From Candidatus Nitrosopumilus limneticus (GTDB lineage: Archaea > Thermoproteota > Nitrososphaeria > Nitrososphaerales > Nitrosopumilaceae): a stretch of 64,000 nt of DNA. Shown piece by piece: positions 52,795 to 60,986 of this stretch. The position numbers were made by a program, and so were the translations under genes. The notes under the pieces were generated by a model, which saw only the letters and a list, made by a program, of their open reading frames with translations, ran no database searches and had not been told where the DNA came from. Numbering within the stretch: position 1 is the stretch's first letter; the number at the start of each line of letters is the position of its first letter. The DNA lies in the NCBI GenBank assembly GCA_022117465.1, contig JAHCGZ010000001.1, positions 1 through 64,000 of the forward strand. Reading direction: 5' to 3'.

Positions 52795-52937
52795 ACATTA
52801 TTTTTGTACTTTCGCGGTTTCTTGATGAAAATTTTTCTGCACCCGTCACAGCAAAAGTAAAAATTTTTTCCTTTATGATCATGAATTAACGCAATATCTG
52901 CATCAAGTTCAATTCCACAAACAGGATCAACTGGCAC
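52791..52937 (-). CDS. YHS-domain small metal-binding protein
   Basis: GTG 52937 to TAG 52791-52793 encodes 48 residues. DPVCGIELDADIALI followed by GKNFYFCCDGCRKIF matches the YHS domain (DPVCGM...YFCC-GC), which binds metal through Cys. It overlaps the convergent asparagine-synthase-like stop by 4 nt. YHS domains occur in metal transport and heavy-metal proteins. It is too short for many gene callers, but the motif is strong. Confidence 0.8.
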   Translation of the reverse strand: MPVDPVCGIELDADIALIHDHKGKNFYFCCDGCRKIFIKKPRKYKNNV

Positions 52938-52988
52938 AATTTTTTTGATTTAAATTTGTATTTATAGATTCAGAAATTTACAATAAAA

Positions 52989-54089
52989 TTAGGAAGTTAA
53001 TTTTTTCACCAATTGAAGAAAATCTTCATTAGACATCGGAGGTATATTCAAGATTTCTAAATTTTCTGAAACATGTTCAGTCGATTTTTGACCCACAAGT
53101 GGAGCAAGTACACCAGGTGATGAACGGATAAATTGTAATGCACGTAGTGACGGTTTAAGATCATTAAATTCTGGCATAGAACCAGGAGATAACAATCGTC
53201 CTTGCATAAATGGGACACTGGTAAACACACCAATTCCTAAGGCAACTGCAGATTCAAGTATAGAGACAGGTTTGTTTTGAAGTAATTGATTTTTTCCAAG
53301 TAACGCTTGATCATAATTCATGTTGTAAGGCAATTGTATGAATTTGAATCCATGGTCTATACCACCAATATTTTTTGCCATTTCAACAATATCTTCAAGC
53401 AAAAGATATTGAGGATTATCACTCATAACTCTAAAACACTCCCAAGTGGCCATTCCATAAAATTTAATTTTTCCTTCATCACGTTTTTGTTCATATAGTT
53501 CAAAAACAGATTTCAAATTTTCTAAAAATTGATCTTTTGACACATCTTTAATTTGACCTTCAATAGAATTGTGTAGATACATCAAATCTATGCATTCTAG
53601 ATCCAAATTTTTTAGACTTCTATCTAACTGATCTGATAAGTACGGTGTAGTCATACAATGATATCCAGATGTTATATCACCCTCTTTTACAATACCAGTT
53701 TTTCCAAACTCACGTATTACATATTGCATAAAATCTTCTTGGATATCCGCATCATTTGTGACATAACCGTTTTTGCTGCTTACAAATATTTGATCACGAG
53801 TGATATTTCCATCCACAATTAATTCAGATATGGCTTTACCAACAGAGCGTTCAGCCTTTTGAGCACGATAATTAATTGCAGTATCAATTACATTTACACC
53901 AGATAACACAGATTGTTTTACAGCATTTTTAACTAATTCATCAGTGCGTGAATTAGGTTCACCAAGATAGGTTCCAATTCCAATATTTGATAGATGAAGA
54001 TTTGCAAAGGTTCTGAAATTGAGTGGATTTATGCTTGAATTTTGTGAAAAAGTTTTAGTTCCCTGAGTTGTTGCAAATCCTGAAATCAT
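52989..54089 (-). CDS. Aldo/keto reductase family oxidoreductase
   Basis: This 366-residue protein has catalytic Asp/Tyr in DTAINYRAQKAERSVG, Lys in VSSKNGY and His in LMYLHNS. The end has the NADP-binding RSSPGVLAPLVGQKSTEHV. The family reduces aldehydes and ketones. The substrate is unknown. The protein is somewhat longer than the usual 320 residues because of an insertion after the Lys motif (about 115-150). Confidence 0.85.
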   Translation of the reverse strand: MISGFATTQGTKTFSQNSSINPLNFRTFANLHLSNIGIGTYLGEPNSRTDELVKNAVKQSVLSGVNVIDTAINYRAQKAERSVGKAISELIVDGNITRDQIFVSSKNGYVTNDADIQEDFMQYVIREFGKTGIVKEGDITSGYHCMTTPYLSDQLDRSLKNLDLECIDLMYLHNSIEGQIKDVSKDQFLENLKSVFELYEQKRDEGKIKFYGMATWECFRVMSDNPQYLLLEDIVEMAKNIGGIDHGFKFIQLPYNMNYDQALLGKNQLLQNKPVSILESAVALGIGVFTSVPFMQGRLLSPGSMPEFNDLKPSLRALQFIRSSPGVLAPLVGQKSTEHVSENLEILNIPPMSNEDFLQLVKKLTS

Positions 54090-54123
54090 AAAAGAATCAT
54101 ATTTTGACTAAATTTATGTCTGT

Positions 54124-55008
54124 TTAGATAGGGATCAAGAAACTTAAAACAAATAAAATTCCTGTTATTCGACTAAATTTTAGACTAGAAGACATGAAAG
54201 GTACTAATTCGTGCACAGAATTAAAATTTTTTTGTAATCCAACTCCAGATTTTATCATAAAGGGAAAACTCAAAAAACAAATCAAGGATAATAGTGGAAA
54301 GAAATTAAGAGATATTCCAATAATAATCATCGAATATGCAATTAAAGGAAAAATCCAAAATAACTTTCTTGCATTTTCCTTTCCTACACATATTACCAAA
54401 GTTTTTCTACCTTTTGATTTATCTGCATCATGATCAGGAAAAGAAGCTATAAACAACACTAATGAGGACAATGTTCCAATAACAACACCAGCAAAAACAG
54501 ATTCTAGATTTACTTCTCCAGATTGAATGAAAAAAGTTCCAATAACAATCATAGAGCCCTTTACACCAACAAAGAATTCACCTAAACCAGAATCAACAAT
54601 TTTAGTTGAATAAAAATAAATTGATAGAATAGCAAATCCAAGAATTATTGCAATCAAAATACCATAAGTAATTACAAAATAGCTACCAATCAAAGAACCA
54701 ATAATTAAGAACACAACTCCTGCACGATAAACAGATGAAGGTTTGAGTAATCCCTCAGGTAAAACACCCGTACCACCACTCATTTTTGTTCTAGTTGTCT
54801 TAGTATCTATACCTCGTTTGAAATCCCAATAATCATTTAGCAAATCAACACTTGCGTGAAGTGCAAGAACTCCAGCAAAAGTCAAGATTGCATCAAAATA
54901 TTCAATAGTAGAATTTTGTGACCAATTTAATGCTAACCCAACAAGCACCGCAATTACAGATGCCAATAAAAAACGAACACGAATTACACGTAACCAAACT
55001 GAAATCAT
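54124..55008 (-). CDS. UbiA/MenA-type prenyltransferase
   Basis: This 294-residue membrane protein has the two Asp-rich motifs: DLLNDYWDFKRGIDTKT (N-D-x2-D-x3-x-D, about residues 55-71) and FPDHDADKSKGRKTLV. About eight or nine helices are seen. MenA-like members attach the isoprenoid side chain in menaquinone or related quinone synthesis, which suits a respiratory archaeon. Exact substrate not decided. Confidence 0.82.
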   Translation of the reverse strand: MISVWLRVIRVRFLLASVIAVLVGLALNWSQNSTIEYFDAILTFAGVLALHASVDLLNDYWDFKRGIDTKTTRTKMSGGTGVLPEGLLKPSSVYRAGVVFLIIGSLIGSYFVITYGILIAIILGFAILSIYFYSTKIVDSGLGEFFVGVKGSMIVIGTFFIQSGEVNLESVFAGVVIGTLSSLVLFIASFPDHDADKSKGRKTLVICVGKENARKLFWIFPLIAYSMIIIGISLNFFPLLSLICFLSFPFMIKSGVGLQKNFNSVHELVPFMSSSLKFSRITGILFVLSFLIPI

Positions 55009-55091
55009 TATTGATAATACAAGTTTTTACTATAAAATTCGTTAGTTTCTACATTAATCAAATTTATATCAAAATAAATTAAATTCCAGTC

Positions 55092-55292
55092 ATGATATTT
55101 GGAAAAATTGAAGAAAATGAAGAAGTGATTAAATTTAATTTAGAATTAAAATGTAGTAATTGCAATAAGAAAGTTCCTGGAGGAATGAAATCAGGAAAGA
55201 ATTATTTTAACACTATTGAATTCAATAAAGAAATAGAGGAATTTAAAAAAATCTATCTTTGTGGAATTTGTAGAGATAAAAATAAAAATTAA
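55092..55292 (+). CDS. Small two-CxxC protein
   Basis: This 66-residue protein has CSNCNKKVPGG and LCGICRDKN, two C-x2-C knuckles about 30 residues apart, a zinc ribbon. ATG 55092. It overlaps the converging DUF2203 gene by 4 nt. Function unknown. Confidence 0.65.
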   Translation: MIFGKIEENEEVIKFNLELKCSNCNKKVPGGMKSGKNYFNTIEFNKEIEEFKKIYLCGICRDKNKN

Positions 55293-55702
55293 ATTAATGA
55301 TTCGTCGTTAACTTCTATAGGTTTTCTTCCCATAAATCCAGATTCTTTTTCATGCCAGAATTTAATTTCTGTTTCACCATGTTTCCAACAAAGACAGACC
55401 TCATCATCAAATCTTTTAGAAGGAAAATCAAGCAATCCCTGCTCAATACTTTTAATCATCACTCCAGTACTTTCTAAAATTTCTATAGATTGATAAAATT
55501 TAGTAATGGCTGAATTCAATTGTAGTTTTAATTCCATATATTTTTCAAAGGAATCAGTTGTAGAAATAACAAGTTGTAATTGTTTTTCTAGTTTTGTGAT
55601 ATCATTTTTTTTAGCTAGGGCATATTCAAATTTTTTAATTACATCAGGCAAAACATCATTTGCTTGTTTTGCAGTAAAAAAAGAAAACATACTGCCATTC
55701 AA
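55289..55702 (-). CDS. DUF2203 family protein
   Basis: This 137-residue protein has FFTAKQANDVLPDVI at the N-terminus, a helical hairpin, then KSIEQGLLDFPSKRFDDEVCLCWKHGE and FWHEKESGFMGRKPI. This last block (about residues 91-128) is the DUF2203 signature. The family is conserved in bacteria and archaea, and its function is unknown. Confidence 0.85.
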   Translation of the reverse strand: MNGSMFSFFTAKQANDVLPDVIKKFEYALAKKNDITKLEKQLQLVISTTDSFEKYMELKLQLNSAITKFYQSIEILESTGVMIKSIEQGLLDFPSKRFDDEVCLCWKHGETEIKFWHEKESGFMGRKPIEVNDESLI

Positions 55703-55752
55703 AATACCTTAATTAAATATCTTAGGTGTGGAATTAAACTAAAATAGATTAT

Positions 55753-55896
55753 TTAGTATTTTTTTGGTTTTGATCCTCTTTTCTTGTCTTGTTGCTTCTT
55801 TTTGTAGCGTTGAATTCGTTGTTGTTGTTCTGCTTTTTTTTGCCCTTTTTGCTTTCGTCCATCTTTTTTATTATCATTTTTTGTTTTAAAGCCCAT
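55753..55896 (-). CDS. Small highly basic protein
   Basis: ATG 55896 to TAA 55753-55755 encodes 47 residues, almost all Lys, Arg, Gln, Asp and Asn (MGFKTKNDNKKDGRKQKGQK at the start). It is likely disordered and RNA- or ribosome-associated by composition. Coding bias is clear because no stop occurs and the next frame shows none of this regularity. Confidence 0.55.
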   Translation of the reverse strand: MGFKTKNDNKKDGRKQKGQKKAEQQQRIQRYKKKQQDKKRGSKPKKY

Positions 55897-55990
55897 TCAA
55901 TAAGTATGAATTTAGATTCTCATAAGTATTGTTTTTGAGGAGTAGAAAAATAATATGCAGATTTATTAAGAATATCTTCTAAATTTAGAT

Positions 55991-56284
55991 ATGAGTGAAG
56001 ATCCATTAGAAACAATAATTTTACAGACAATTAATGGGGCAATAACTACAATACCAGGATACATGGAAGAAATCAAACAAAATAAGGAAACACTAAAAGT
56101 AGAAAATGCTCAAGAATTCATCTATGGAATAGTTATGGGCATGGCATTAGGAATGAGTGGTGCAATACTTAGTGCTCAAGAAAAACCACCAACGGCTGAA
56201 GAACAGATGAAAGTTCGAGATATAATTTACAAACACATTCCAGATATTCGAGAAAGAATATTCAATTCAGAAAATTCAAAATAA
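55991..56284 (+). CDS. Hypothetical protein
   Basis: This 97-residue protein has a small Gly/Met/Ala-rich hydrophobic helix (FIYGIVMGMALGMSGAIL, about residues 43-60) in an otherwise acidic, helical protein. It may be membrane-associated or a helical bundle. It ends about 120 bp before tfb. Family not recognised. Confidence 0.55.
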   Translation: MSEDPLETIILQTINGAITTIPGYMEEIKQNKETLKVENAQEFIYGIVMGMALGMSGAILSAQEKPPTAEEQMKVRDIIYKHIPDIRERIFNSENSK

Positions 56285-56327
56285 ATCATTGGTGGAGGTC
56301 TCAAAACCGCCTCAAGGAGGTAATTCT

Positions 56328-56351
56328 ATGAAAAAAGGTAATTTTGGATAA
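56328..56351 (+). CDS. Seven-codon ORF with perfect Shine-Dalgarno, upstream of tfb
   Basis: AAGGAGGT (56314-56321) precedes ATG 56328 by 6 nt, and the frame (MKKGNFG) ends at TAA 56349-56351. The same region can fold in alternative ways: GGAGGT...ACCGCC (56294-56311) or CCTC/GAGG, which would mask the Shine-Dalgarno. It may be a leader peptide or attenuator for the preceding transcript, but the tfb promoter lies downstream of it. Confidence 0.3.
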   Translation: MKKGNFG

Positions 56352-56364
56352 AAATTTGAAATAG

Positions 56365-56372
56365 CTTATATA
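56365..56372 (+). promoter_or_regulatory. Putative TATA box of tfb
   Basis: CTTATATA at 56365-56372 predicts initiation near 56393-56397. This places GTG 56384 upstream of the transcript start and favours TTG 56402 as the tfb start codon. Confidence 0.5.
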
Positions 56373-56401
56373 GTTAAAGCGGGGTGAAAAACTGTATTAT
56401 T

Positions 56402-57325
56402 TTGGTTCAAGAAATTAAGAATGCAGACACTCTATGCGGTCGTTGTGGAAAGAACGGTATGCTTACAGATAATGTTACAGGAGAGAGATTTTGTGGTAAA
56501 TGTGGGTTTGTAATTTCTGAAACTTTACAAGATTCAGGTCCAGAATGGAGATCATTTTCAAAAGAAGGAGGAGCAGATCCAACAAGAAAAACTGGTGCTC
56601 CAACATCATTGACAATGCATGATAGAGGACTTGCTACAGTCATTAATCCATTAAACAAGGATGCATCTGGAAAACCATTATCAACAACCATGAAAAGTAC
56701 TATTGAACGTCTGAGAACTTGGGATAGTAGAAGTAAAGTTAACGCATCATCAGATAAAAATTTGCGACAAGCATTAAGTGAACTTGGTACATTAAAAGAC
56801 AAACTTTCACTTTCAGATTCAGTTATTGAAAAAGCAGCTTACATTTACAGAAAGGCACTAGACAAAGGATTAGTTAAGGGTCGTTCAATTTCAGCATTAA
56901 TTGCAGCAGCATTGTATGCAGCTTGCAGAGACACAGAAACACCAAGAACATTAAAAGATGTTGCAGATGCAGGAAACATTAAGAAAAAAGACATTGCAAG
57001 ATGTTATCGATTATTACATAGAGAATTAGAATTAAAAATGCCAGTAGTTGATCCAACACAATGTGTTGCAAAAATTGCAAGTAAATTACAGATTTCAGAA
57101 AAAACAAAACGTTATGGAATTAAAGTATTAAGAGAAGCACAAGAACATGAAGAATCTGCAGGTAAGGATCCAATGGGTCTTGCAGCAGCAGCATTGTACT
57201 TGTCATGTGTTCATAATGGTGAAGATAGAACTCAAAGAGATATTGCAGAAGCTGCAAATGTAACAGAAGTAACAATAAGAAACAGATACAAGGGACTGAG
57301 ATTAGATCAGAGCATTGAGAGGTAA
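56402..57325 (+). CDS. tfb: Transcription initiation factor TFB
   Basis: From TTG 56402 the protein has 307 residues. The N-terminal zinc ribbon is CGRCGKNGMLTDNVTGERFCGKCG (C-x2-C, then C-x2-C, about residues 11-34), and the B-finger/linker contains GPEWRSFSKEGGADP. Two cyclin-fold repeats follow (ISALIAAALYAACRDTETPRTL and MGLAAAALYLSCVHNGEDRTQ). The C-terminal HTH is EAANVTEVTIRNRYKG, which reads BRE. TFB bridges TBP-DNA and polymerase. It is followed 13 nt later by tbp. Confidence 0.95.
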   Translation: MVQEIKNADTLCGRCGKNGMLTDNVTGERFCGKCGFVISETLQDSGPEWRSFSKEGGADPTRKTGAPTSLTMHDRGLATVINPLNKDASGKPLSTTMKSTIERLRTWDSRSKVNASSDKNLRQALSELGTLKDKLSLSDSVIEKAAYIYRKALDKGLVKGRSISALIAAALYAACRDTETPRTLKDVADAGNIKKKDIARCYRLLHRELELKMPVVDPTQCVAKIASKLQISEKTKRYGIKVLREAQEHEESAGKDPMGLAAAALYLSCVHNGEDRTQRDIAEAANVTEVTIRNRYKGLRLDQSIER

Positions 57326-57338
57326 AATGAGATAAGAC

Positions 57339-57899
57339 ATGGCACAAACAAAACCAATTATCGCAATTGTAAATGTAGTAGCTTCTGCAACAATTGATCA
57401 AAAACTAGACTTGGTAGACATAACAAAAAGATTTCCAGATGTAGAATATCATCCAGAACAATTCCCAGGTGCAGTATTTAGATTAAAAAATCCAAAAACT
57501 GCAACTTTGTTATTTAGTTCAGGCAAAATGGTTTGTACAGGTGCAAAATCACAAGAACTAGCTGAACTTGCAGTATCAAATGTAGTTAAAATTTTAAGAA
57601 AAGGTAAAATTAAAATAAAAAAAGATGCTATCGTTTCAATTCAAAATATTGTATCCTCAATTAACCTTGGAGGTAAAGTCAACTTGGAGCAAGCAGCAAG
57701 AACATTGCCAAGAAGTATGTACGAACCAGAACAATTCCCAGGATTGATTCACAGAATGCTTGACCCAAAAACAGTCATCTTGATTTTTGCATCAGGAAAA
57801 TTGGTTTGTGTTGGAGCTAAACTTGAAACTGAAATTCATCGTTCAGTTCACCAAATCCATAGTCTTTTAGAAGAAAAAGACTTGATGGTATACGATTAA
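57339..57899 (+). CDS. tbp: TATA-box-binding protein
   Basis: This 186-residue protein has the two direct repeats of the saddle: YHPEQFPGAVFRLKNPKTATL-type block (about residues 41-61) and YEPEQFPGLIHRMLDPKTVI (about 133-152), each followed by LFSSGKMVCTGAK / IFASGKLVCVGAK. The pair tfb-tbp is close enough to be cotranscribed, which would keep the two basal factors in step. Confidence 0.95.
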   Translation: MAQTKPIIAIVNVVASATIDQKLDLVDITKRFPDVEYHPEQFPGAVFRLKNPKTATLLFSSGKMVCTGAKSQELAELAVSNVVKILRKGKIKIKKDAIVSIQNIVSSINLGGKVNLEQAARTLPRSMYEPEQFPGLIHRMLDPKTVILIFASGKLVCVGAKLETEIHRSVHQIHSLLEEKDLMVYD

Positions 57900-57906
57900 C
57901 TAAAAT

Positions 57907-59205
57907 CTATTCAATTTTTAAAGGAATAACAATACTTCCAAAATTTTCATTGACTCTAAAATCATAATTTTTAGAAGAATCGTATTCAAATTGATTTCCA
58001 CCATATCCAATATTTGGACCAAACATCATATTGAAAATAACAGACGTCCCAGGATTAATTGGAATTTGTCCAGATACAAAATCCATTCCAGCATATTTGA
58101 ATGCTTTAGAACCATCCCAAACATCATAGTTACAAATAGAAGGACCTGTGCATTTTAATGAAACAACGTCACTTCCATTATTTTCAGCCAAAATTCTTAA
58201 TCGAAGCATTGCTTGACCAGAAGAGCTAATTTCAAATTCATTTCCAAGATTTCCAATTCCAGGATAGTAGTAAGTTATTGGACCCACAACATATGCAAAA
58301 GAAATTTTTTTAAATTCCATAAATTCAATATTTTGTTTAATTTCTTTTTCACAATTGAGTCTCTTGTATGTGGATTTAATTGATTGACATTCAGAAACAA
58401 TTGAATCAGATTCAGAAACAATTGAATCAGATTCAGAAACAGAGTTTAAAGAATTAGTGCTTATAGAAATAATACCTGTCTTTACAAGATGTTTGATTCC
58501 ACTCAAAAAATCATTTTCAGATATTTGACCGTCAGCCCACCATCCTGCATTATTCTTTACCCATGATGGAATTATATCATTTTTTTCTGAAGTAACGGAT
58601 TCATCAACATCAATAATTTTTTCTTTGATCAAAAATTGTATTCCTTGAACAAAAGAGTCGTCATCAATTGTACCTTCAGCCCACCATCCAGCATTGTTTT
58701 TAATCCAAGATGGAACTTTTTCAATAGATTTAGACATGCGATATTTACTATCTATGTTATCAAGTAGAGTATCCATATTTTGACCAGAAATTTTAACAAT
58801 TGCAGCAGAAAATATGTCAGATGTTGAACCATCGGGCATAGTAAAATCCACATATTTTGCATATAGTATGTCGCCAGGTATTGAAACTAAACGATTCTTT
58901 GCAGTTTCTCCAGAGTCTGCGATAAAGACACTTCCTTTGAAAATTCCACTATATACCCCAGTTTCCACAACATCTATTTCAAGACCGTCTGGAGAAGAAT
59001 CAGACCATACAGATATTGTAAATTTATCAGCAAAATTAGGATATTCTTTTTTATTCATATCATTATCGTGGACGTAAATGTCTACAAAAGAATTTGAAGA
59101 GATGATTTCTTTTTTCCAATATATCTCACCAACATTAGAAGATTCAGCAAATACCGCAGGGATAGAAAATACAAGTAAAAAAATAACCAACATGATAGTA
59201 TTCAT
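57907..59205 (-). CDS. Secreted surface protein with WIKNNAGWW repeats (paralogue 1)
   Basis: This 432-residue protein has a signal peptide (residues 1-20, VFA cleavage-like), a beta-sandwich-like domain (about 25-150) and two copies of the about 33-residue repeat PSWIKNNAGWWAEGTIDDD / PSWVKNNAGWWADGQISEN. A Ser-rich linker with SESDSIV repeats leads to a C-terminal domain (about 290-432). The C-terminal domain is closely similar to that of 59298-60245 (YDVWDGSK, FGPNIGYGG). It is probably extracellular; function unknown. There is no transmembrane anchor besides the signal. Confidence 0.75.
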   Translation of the reverse strand: MNTIMLVIFLLVFSIPAVFAESSNVGEIYWKKEIISSNSFVDIYVHDNDMNKKEYPNFADKFTISVWSDSSPDGLEIDVVETGVYSGIFKGSVFIADSGETAKNRLVSIPGDILYAKYVDFTMPDGSTSDIFSAAIVKISGQNMDTLLDNIDSKYRMSKSIEKVPSWIKNNAGWWAEGTIDDDSFVQGIQFLIKEKIIDVDESVTSEKNDIIPSWVKNNAGWWADGQISENDFLSGIKHLVKTGIISISTNSLNSVSESDSIVSESDSIVSECQSIKSTYKRLNCEKEIKQNIEFMEFKKISFAYVVGPITYYYPGIGNLGNEFEISSSGQAMLRLRILAENNGSDVVSLKCTGPSICNYDVWDGSKAFKYAGMDFVSGQIPINPGTSVIFNMMFGPNIGYGGNQFEYDSSKNYDFRVNENFGSIVIPLKIE

Positions 59206-60160
59206 TAAGAATTATTTTAATGCCAAATATTTAAAACAAAATGCTAACCAAACATAGGGCTAAAAATTAAATATAAAAAATAAGAAAAATTGGAAAATTA
59301 TTTCAAGTCTAGACTAACATTCAAACTTCCAAATGGTTCATTGATTCTGAATGTGTAATCCTTTGAAGAATCATACTCAAATTCAGTTCCACCATAGCCA
59401 ATATTTGGACCAAACAAAATGTTGAACTCTTTGGCAGTTCCAGGATTTAGATTGATTTGTCCACTAGTGAAATCCATTCCAGAATATTTGAAAGATTTTG
59501 AACCATCCCAAACATCATAGTTACATATAGCAGGACTAGTACAATTCAAACTAACAATTCCAGAAGAAGTATTGTCTGCAAGCATTCGAATGTTTAGAAT
59601 TGGTTGTCCAGTAGGACTAATTTCAAATGTATTTCCTTCAGAATTTACTCCAAACCAATAATAATTAATTGGTCCAACTTGGAATAATTTGGCGCCTGTT
59701 TTGTATGTATGAACCAAAATTTCTTGTTTAATTGGTTTTTCACAGTCCAGTCTCACGTAGGATTTAACTATCTCAGAACATTTTTCAAGTTTTGATTCTA
59801 GCGAAGCAATGACAGAGTCGCCACTTTTACTTACAGGTTTTTCTTCCTTTTTAGGAGATTCTGTTACAGTTGCAGCTTTTGCTACATCACTTGCTTTTTC
59901 TGTAGATATCTTCATGATTCCTTCTTTGATCAAAAATTGAATTCCTTGAACAAAAGAGTCGTCATCAATTGTACCTTCAGCCCACCATCCTGCATTGTTT
60001 TTAATCCAAGATGGGATTTCATTTCCAGAACTTTGTCCTTGTGTGGTTGGAGGAATCTTGATAATTTTTTCTTTTACTAGAAATTGTATTCCTTGAACAA
60101 AAGAGTCGTCATCAATTGTACCTTCAGCCCACCATCCTGCATTGTTTTTAATCCAAGATG
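58625..60160 (-). repeat. Near-identical DNA repeats within the tandem surface-protein genes
   Basis: Three segments of roughly 90 bp, starting near 58628, 59924 and 60078, encode the WIKNNAGWW unit and are almost identical at the DNA level, including third codon positions. A fourth copy near 58490-58570 is diverged. This suggests recent gene conversion or unequal exchange. Confidence 0.7.
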
Positions 60161-60245
60161 GAACTTCTGCGTATACAGAAGAAACGCTTGAACCAGCAAT
60201 GAGGAGCACAGCAATAGTAGAAATTGCAGTTAACATGGTATTCAT
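59298..60245 (-). CDS. Secreted surface protein with WIKNNAGWW repeats (paralogue 2)
   Basis: This 315-residue protein has a signal peptide (1-26), two WIKNNAGWW repeats (about residues 28-62 and 78-112), a Lys/Ser-rich linker and the same C-terminal domain as its downstream neighbour. It lacks that neighbour's N-terminal beta domain. The repeats read GTIDDDSFVQGIQFLI in both. It was probably formed by tandem duplication with loss or gain of the N-terminal domain. Confidence 0.75.
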   Translation of the reverse strand: MNTMLTAISTIAVLLIAGSSVSSVYAEVPSWIKNNAGWWAEGTIDDDSFVQGIQFLVKEKIIKIPPTTQGQSSGNEIPSWIKNNAGWWAEGTIDDDSFVQGIQFLIKEGIMKISTEKASDVAKAATVTESPKKEEKPVSKSGDSVIASLESKLEKCSEIVKSYVRLDCEKPIKQEILVHTYKTGAKLFQVGPINYYWFGVNSEGNTFEISPTGQPILNIRMLADNTSSGIVSLNCTSPAICNYDVWDGSKSFKYSGMDFTSGQINLNPGTAKEFNILFGPNIGYGGTEFEYDSSKDYTFRINEPFGSLNVSLDLK

Positions 60246-60349
60246 TACTAAAAAATTTTATTTGTGGTATTTAAACTGGTGCTAAATAAAATTCTAGTGA
60301 CAAAATGACATTAGCATAAAAATAGTGCTAACAGTATTTTGCACAGACC

Positions 60350-60943
60350 TTGTTTAAATACAAACAAAAAGTCGGTTTGACAGTGAATGAAAATCAATGC
60401 ACATCAGGAAAAACAAAAGATAACATCTTGATGGAATTAAGCGAAAACGATATCAAATTATTTGTAAAAGGAAGATTTAGACAGGTAAAAAAAAGTAAAA
60501 AAATAAATGAATTAGTTGAATTCCATTCCATGAATAAATTTTTGTTAATGGCACATGATCTTGAACAATTTCAAATATTAGAAAGAATTGTATCTAATTA
60601 TAATAATATTAAATTATCTGAAATTCTTATTGAGTATGAGAACCATTTAAAAATAGCATTAGAATCAAGCCCCACACTCAAAACCCATTCTAGTGTATTA
60701 TTACATGTTTTTGGATTTTTTTCAAGTAAATTTTGTAATTTAGAAAAAAATAAGTTTTTTGAATTATTTGAAAATTATAAATCAGAAAAAATAAAAATCG
60801 GAGAAATGCTTGCAGAAATTCATCCAATAATTTATCAATTAAATAAAACTTATCTTGCAAGTCAAACATATTTTCTCCTTTATGCAAATAAGGAAAAAGG
60901 AAATATCTTTAAAATATTAGAAGCCGAAGAAATTAATAATTAG
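60350..60943 (+). CDS. DUF1722 (YbgA-like) domain protein
   Basis: This 197-residue protein has FHSMNKFLLMAHDLEQFQIL (about residues 58-77), then HSSVLLHVFGFFSSKF and YLASQTYFLLYAN. These are the successive conserved blocks of DUF1722. In bacteria the domain is often fused to DUF523 and linked to cell-envelope or DNA-damage contexts; its role is unclear. Here it is free-standing. A longer or shorter start is possible (TTG 60350 as read). Confidence 0.75.
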   Translation: MFKYKQKVGLTVNENQCTSGKTKDNILMELSENDIKLFVKGRFRQVKKSKKINELVEFHSMNKFLLMAHDLEQFQILERIVSNYNNIKLSEILIEYENHLKIALESSPTLKTHSSVLLHVFGFFSSKFCNLEKNKFFELFENYKSEKIKIGEMLAEIHPIIYQLNKTYLASQTYFLLYANKEKGNIFKILEAEEINN

Positions 60944-60986
60944 GGTTGTCAAGAATAGAAAAAATTTAAATCAAGAAAAATTAGAT

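Noticed and set aside
56384-56401. GTG 56384 as the tfb start
   Set aside because: It lies before the transcript start predicted from the TATA box at 56365. TTG 56402 gives the N-terminus usual for the family.
56407-57401. Minus-strand frames opposite tfb and tbp
   Set aside because: They are antisense shadows of strongly conserved genes. The composition (Leu/Cys/His runs) is not protein-like.
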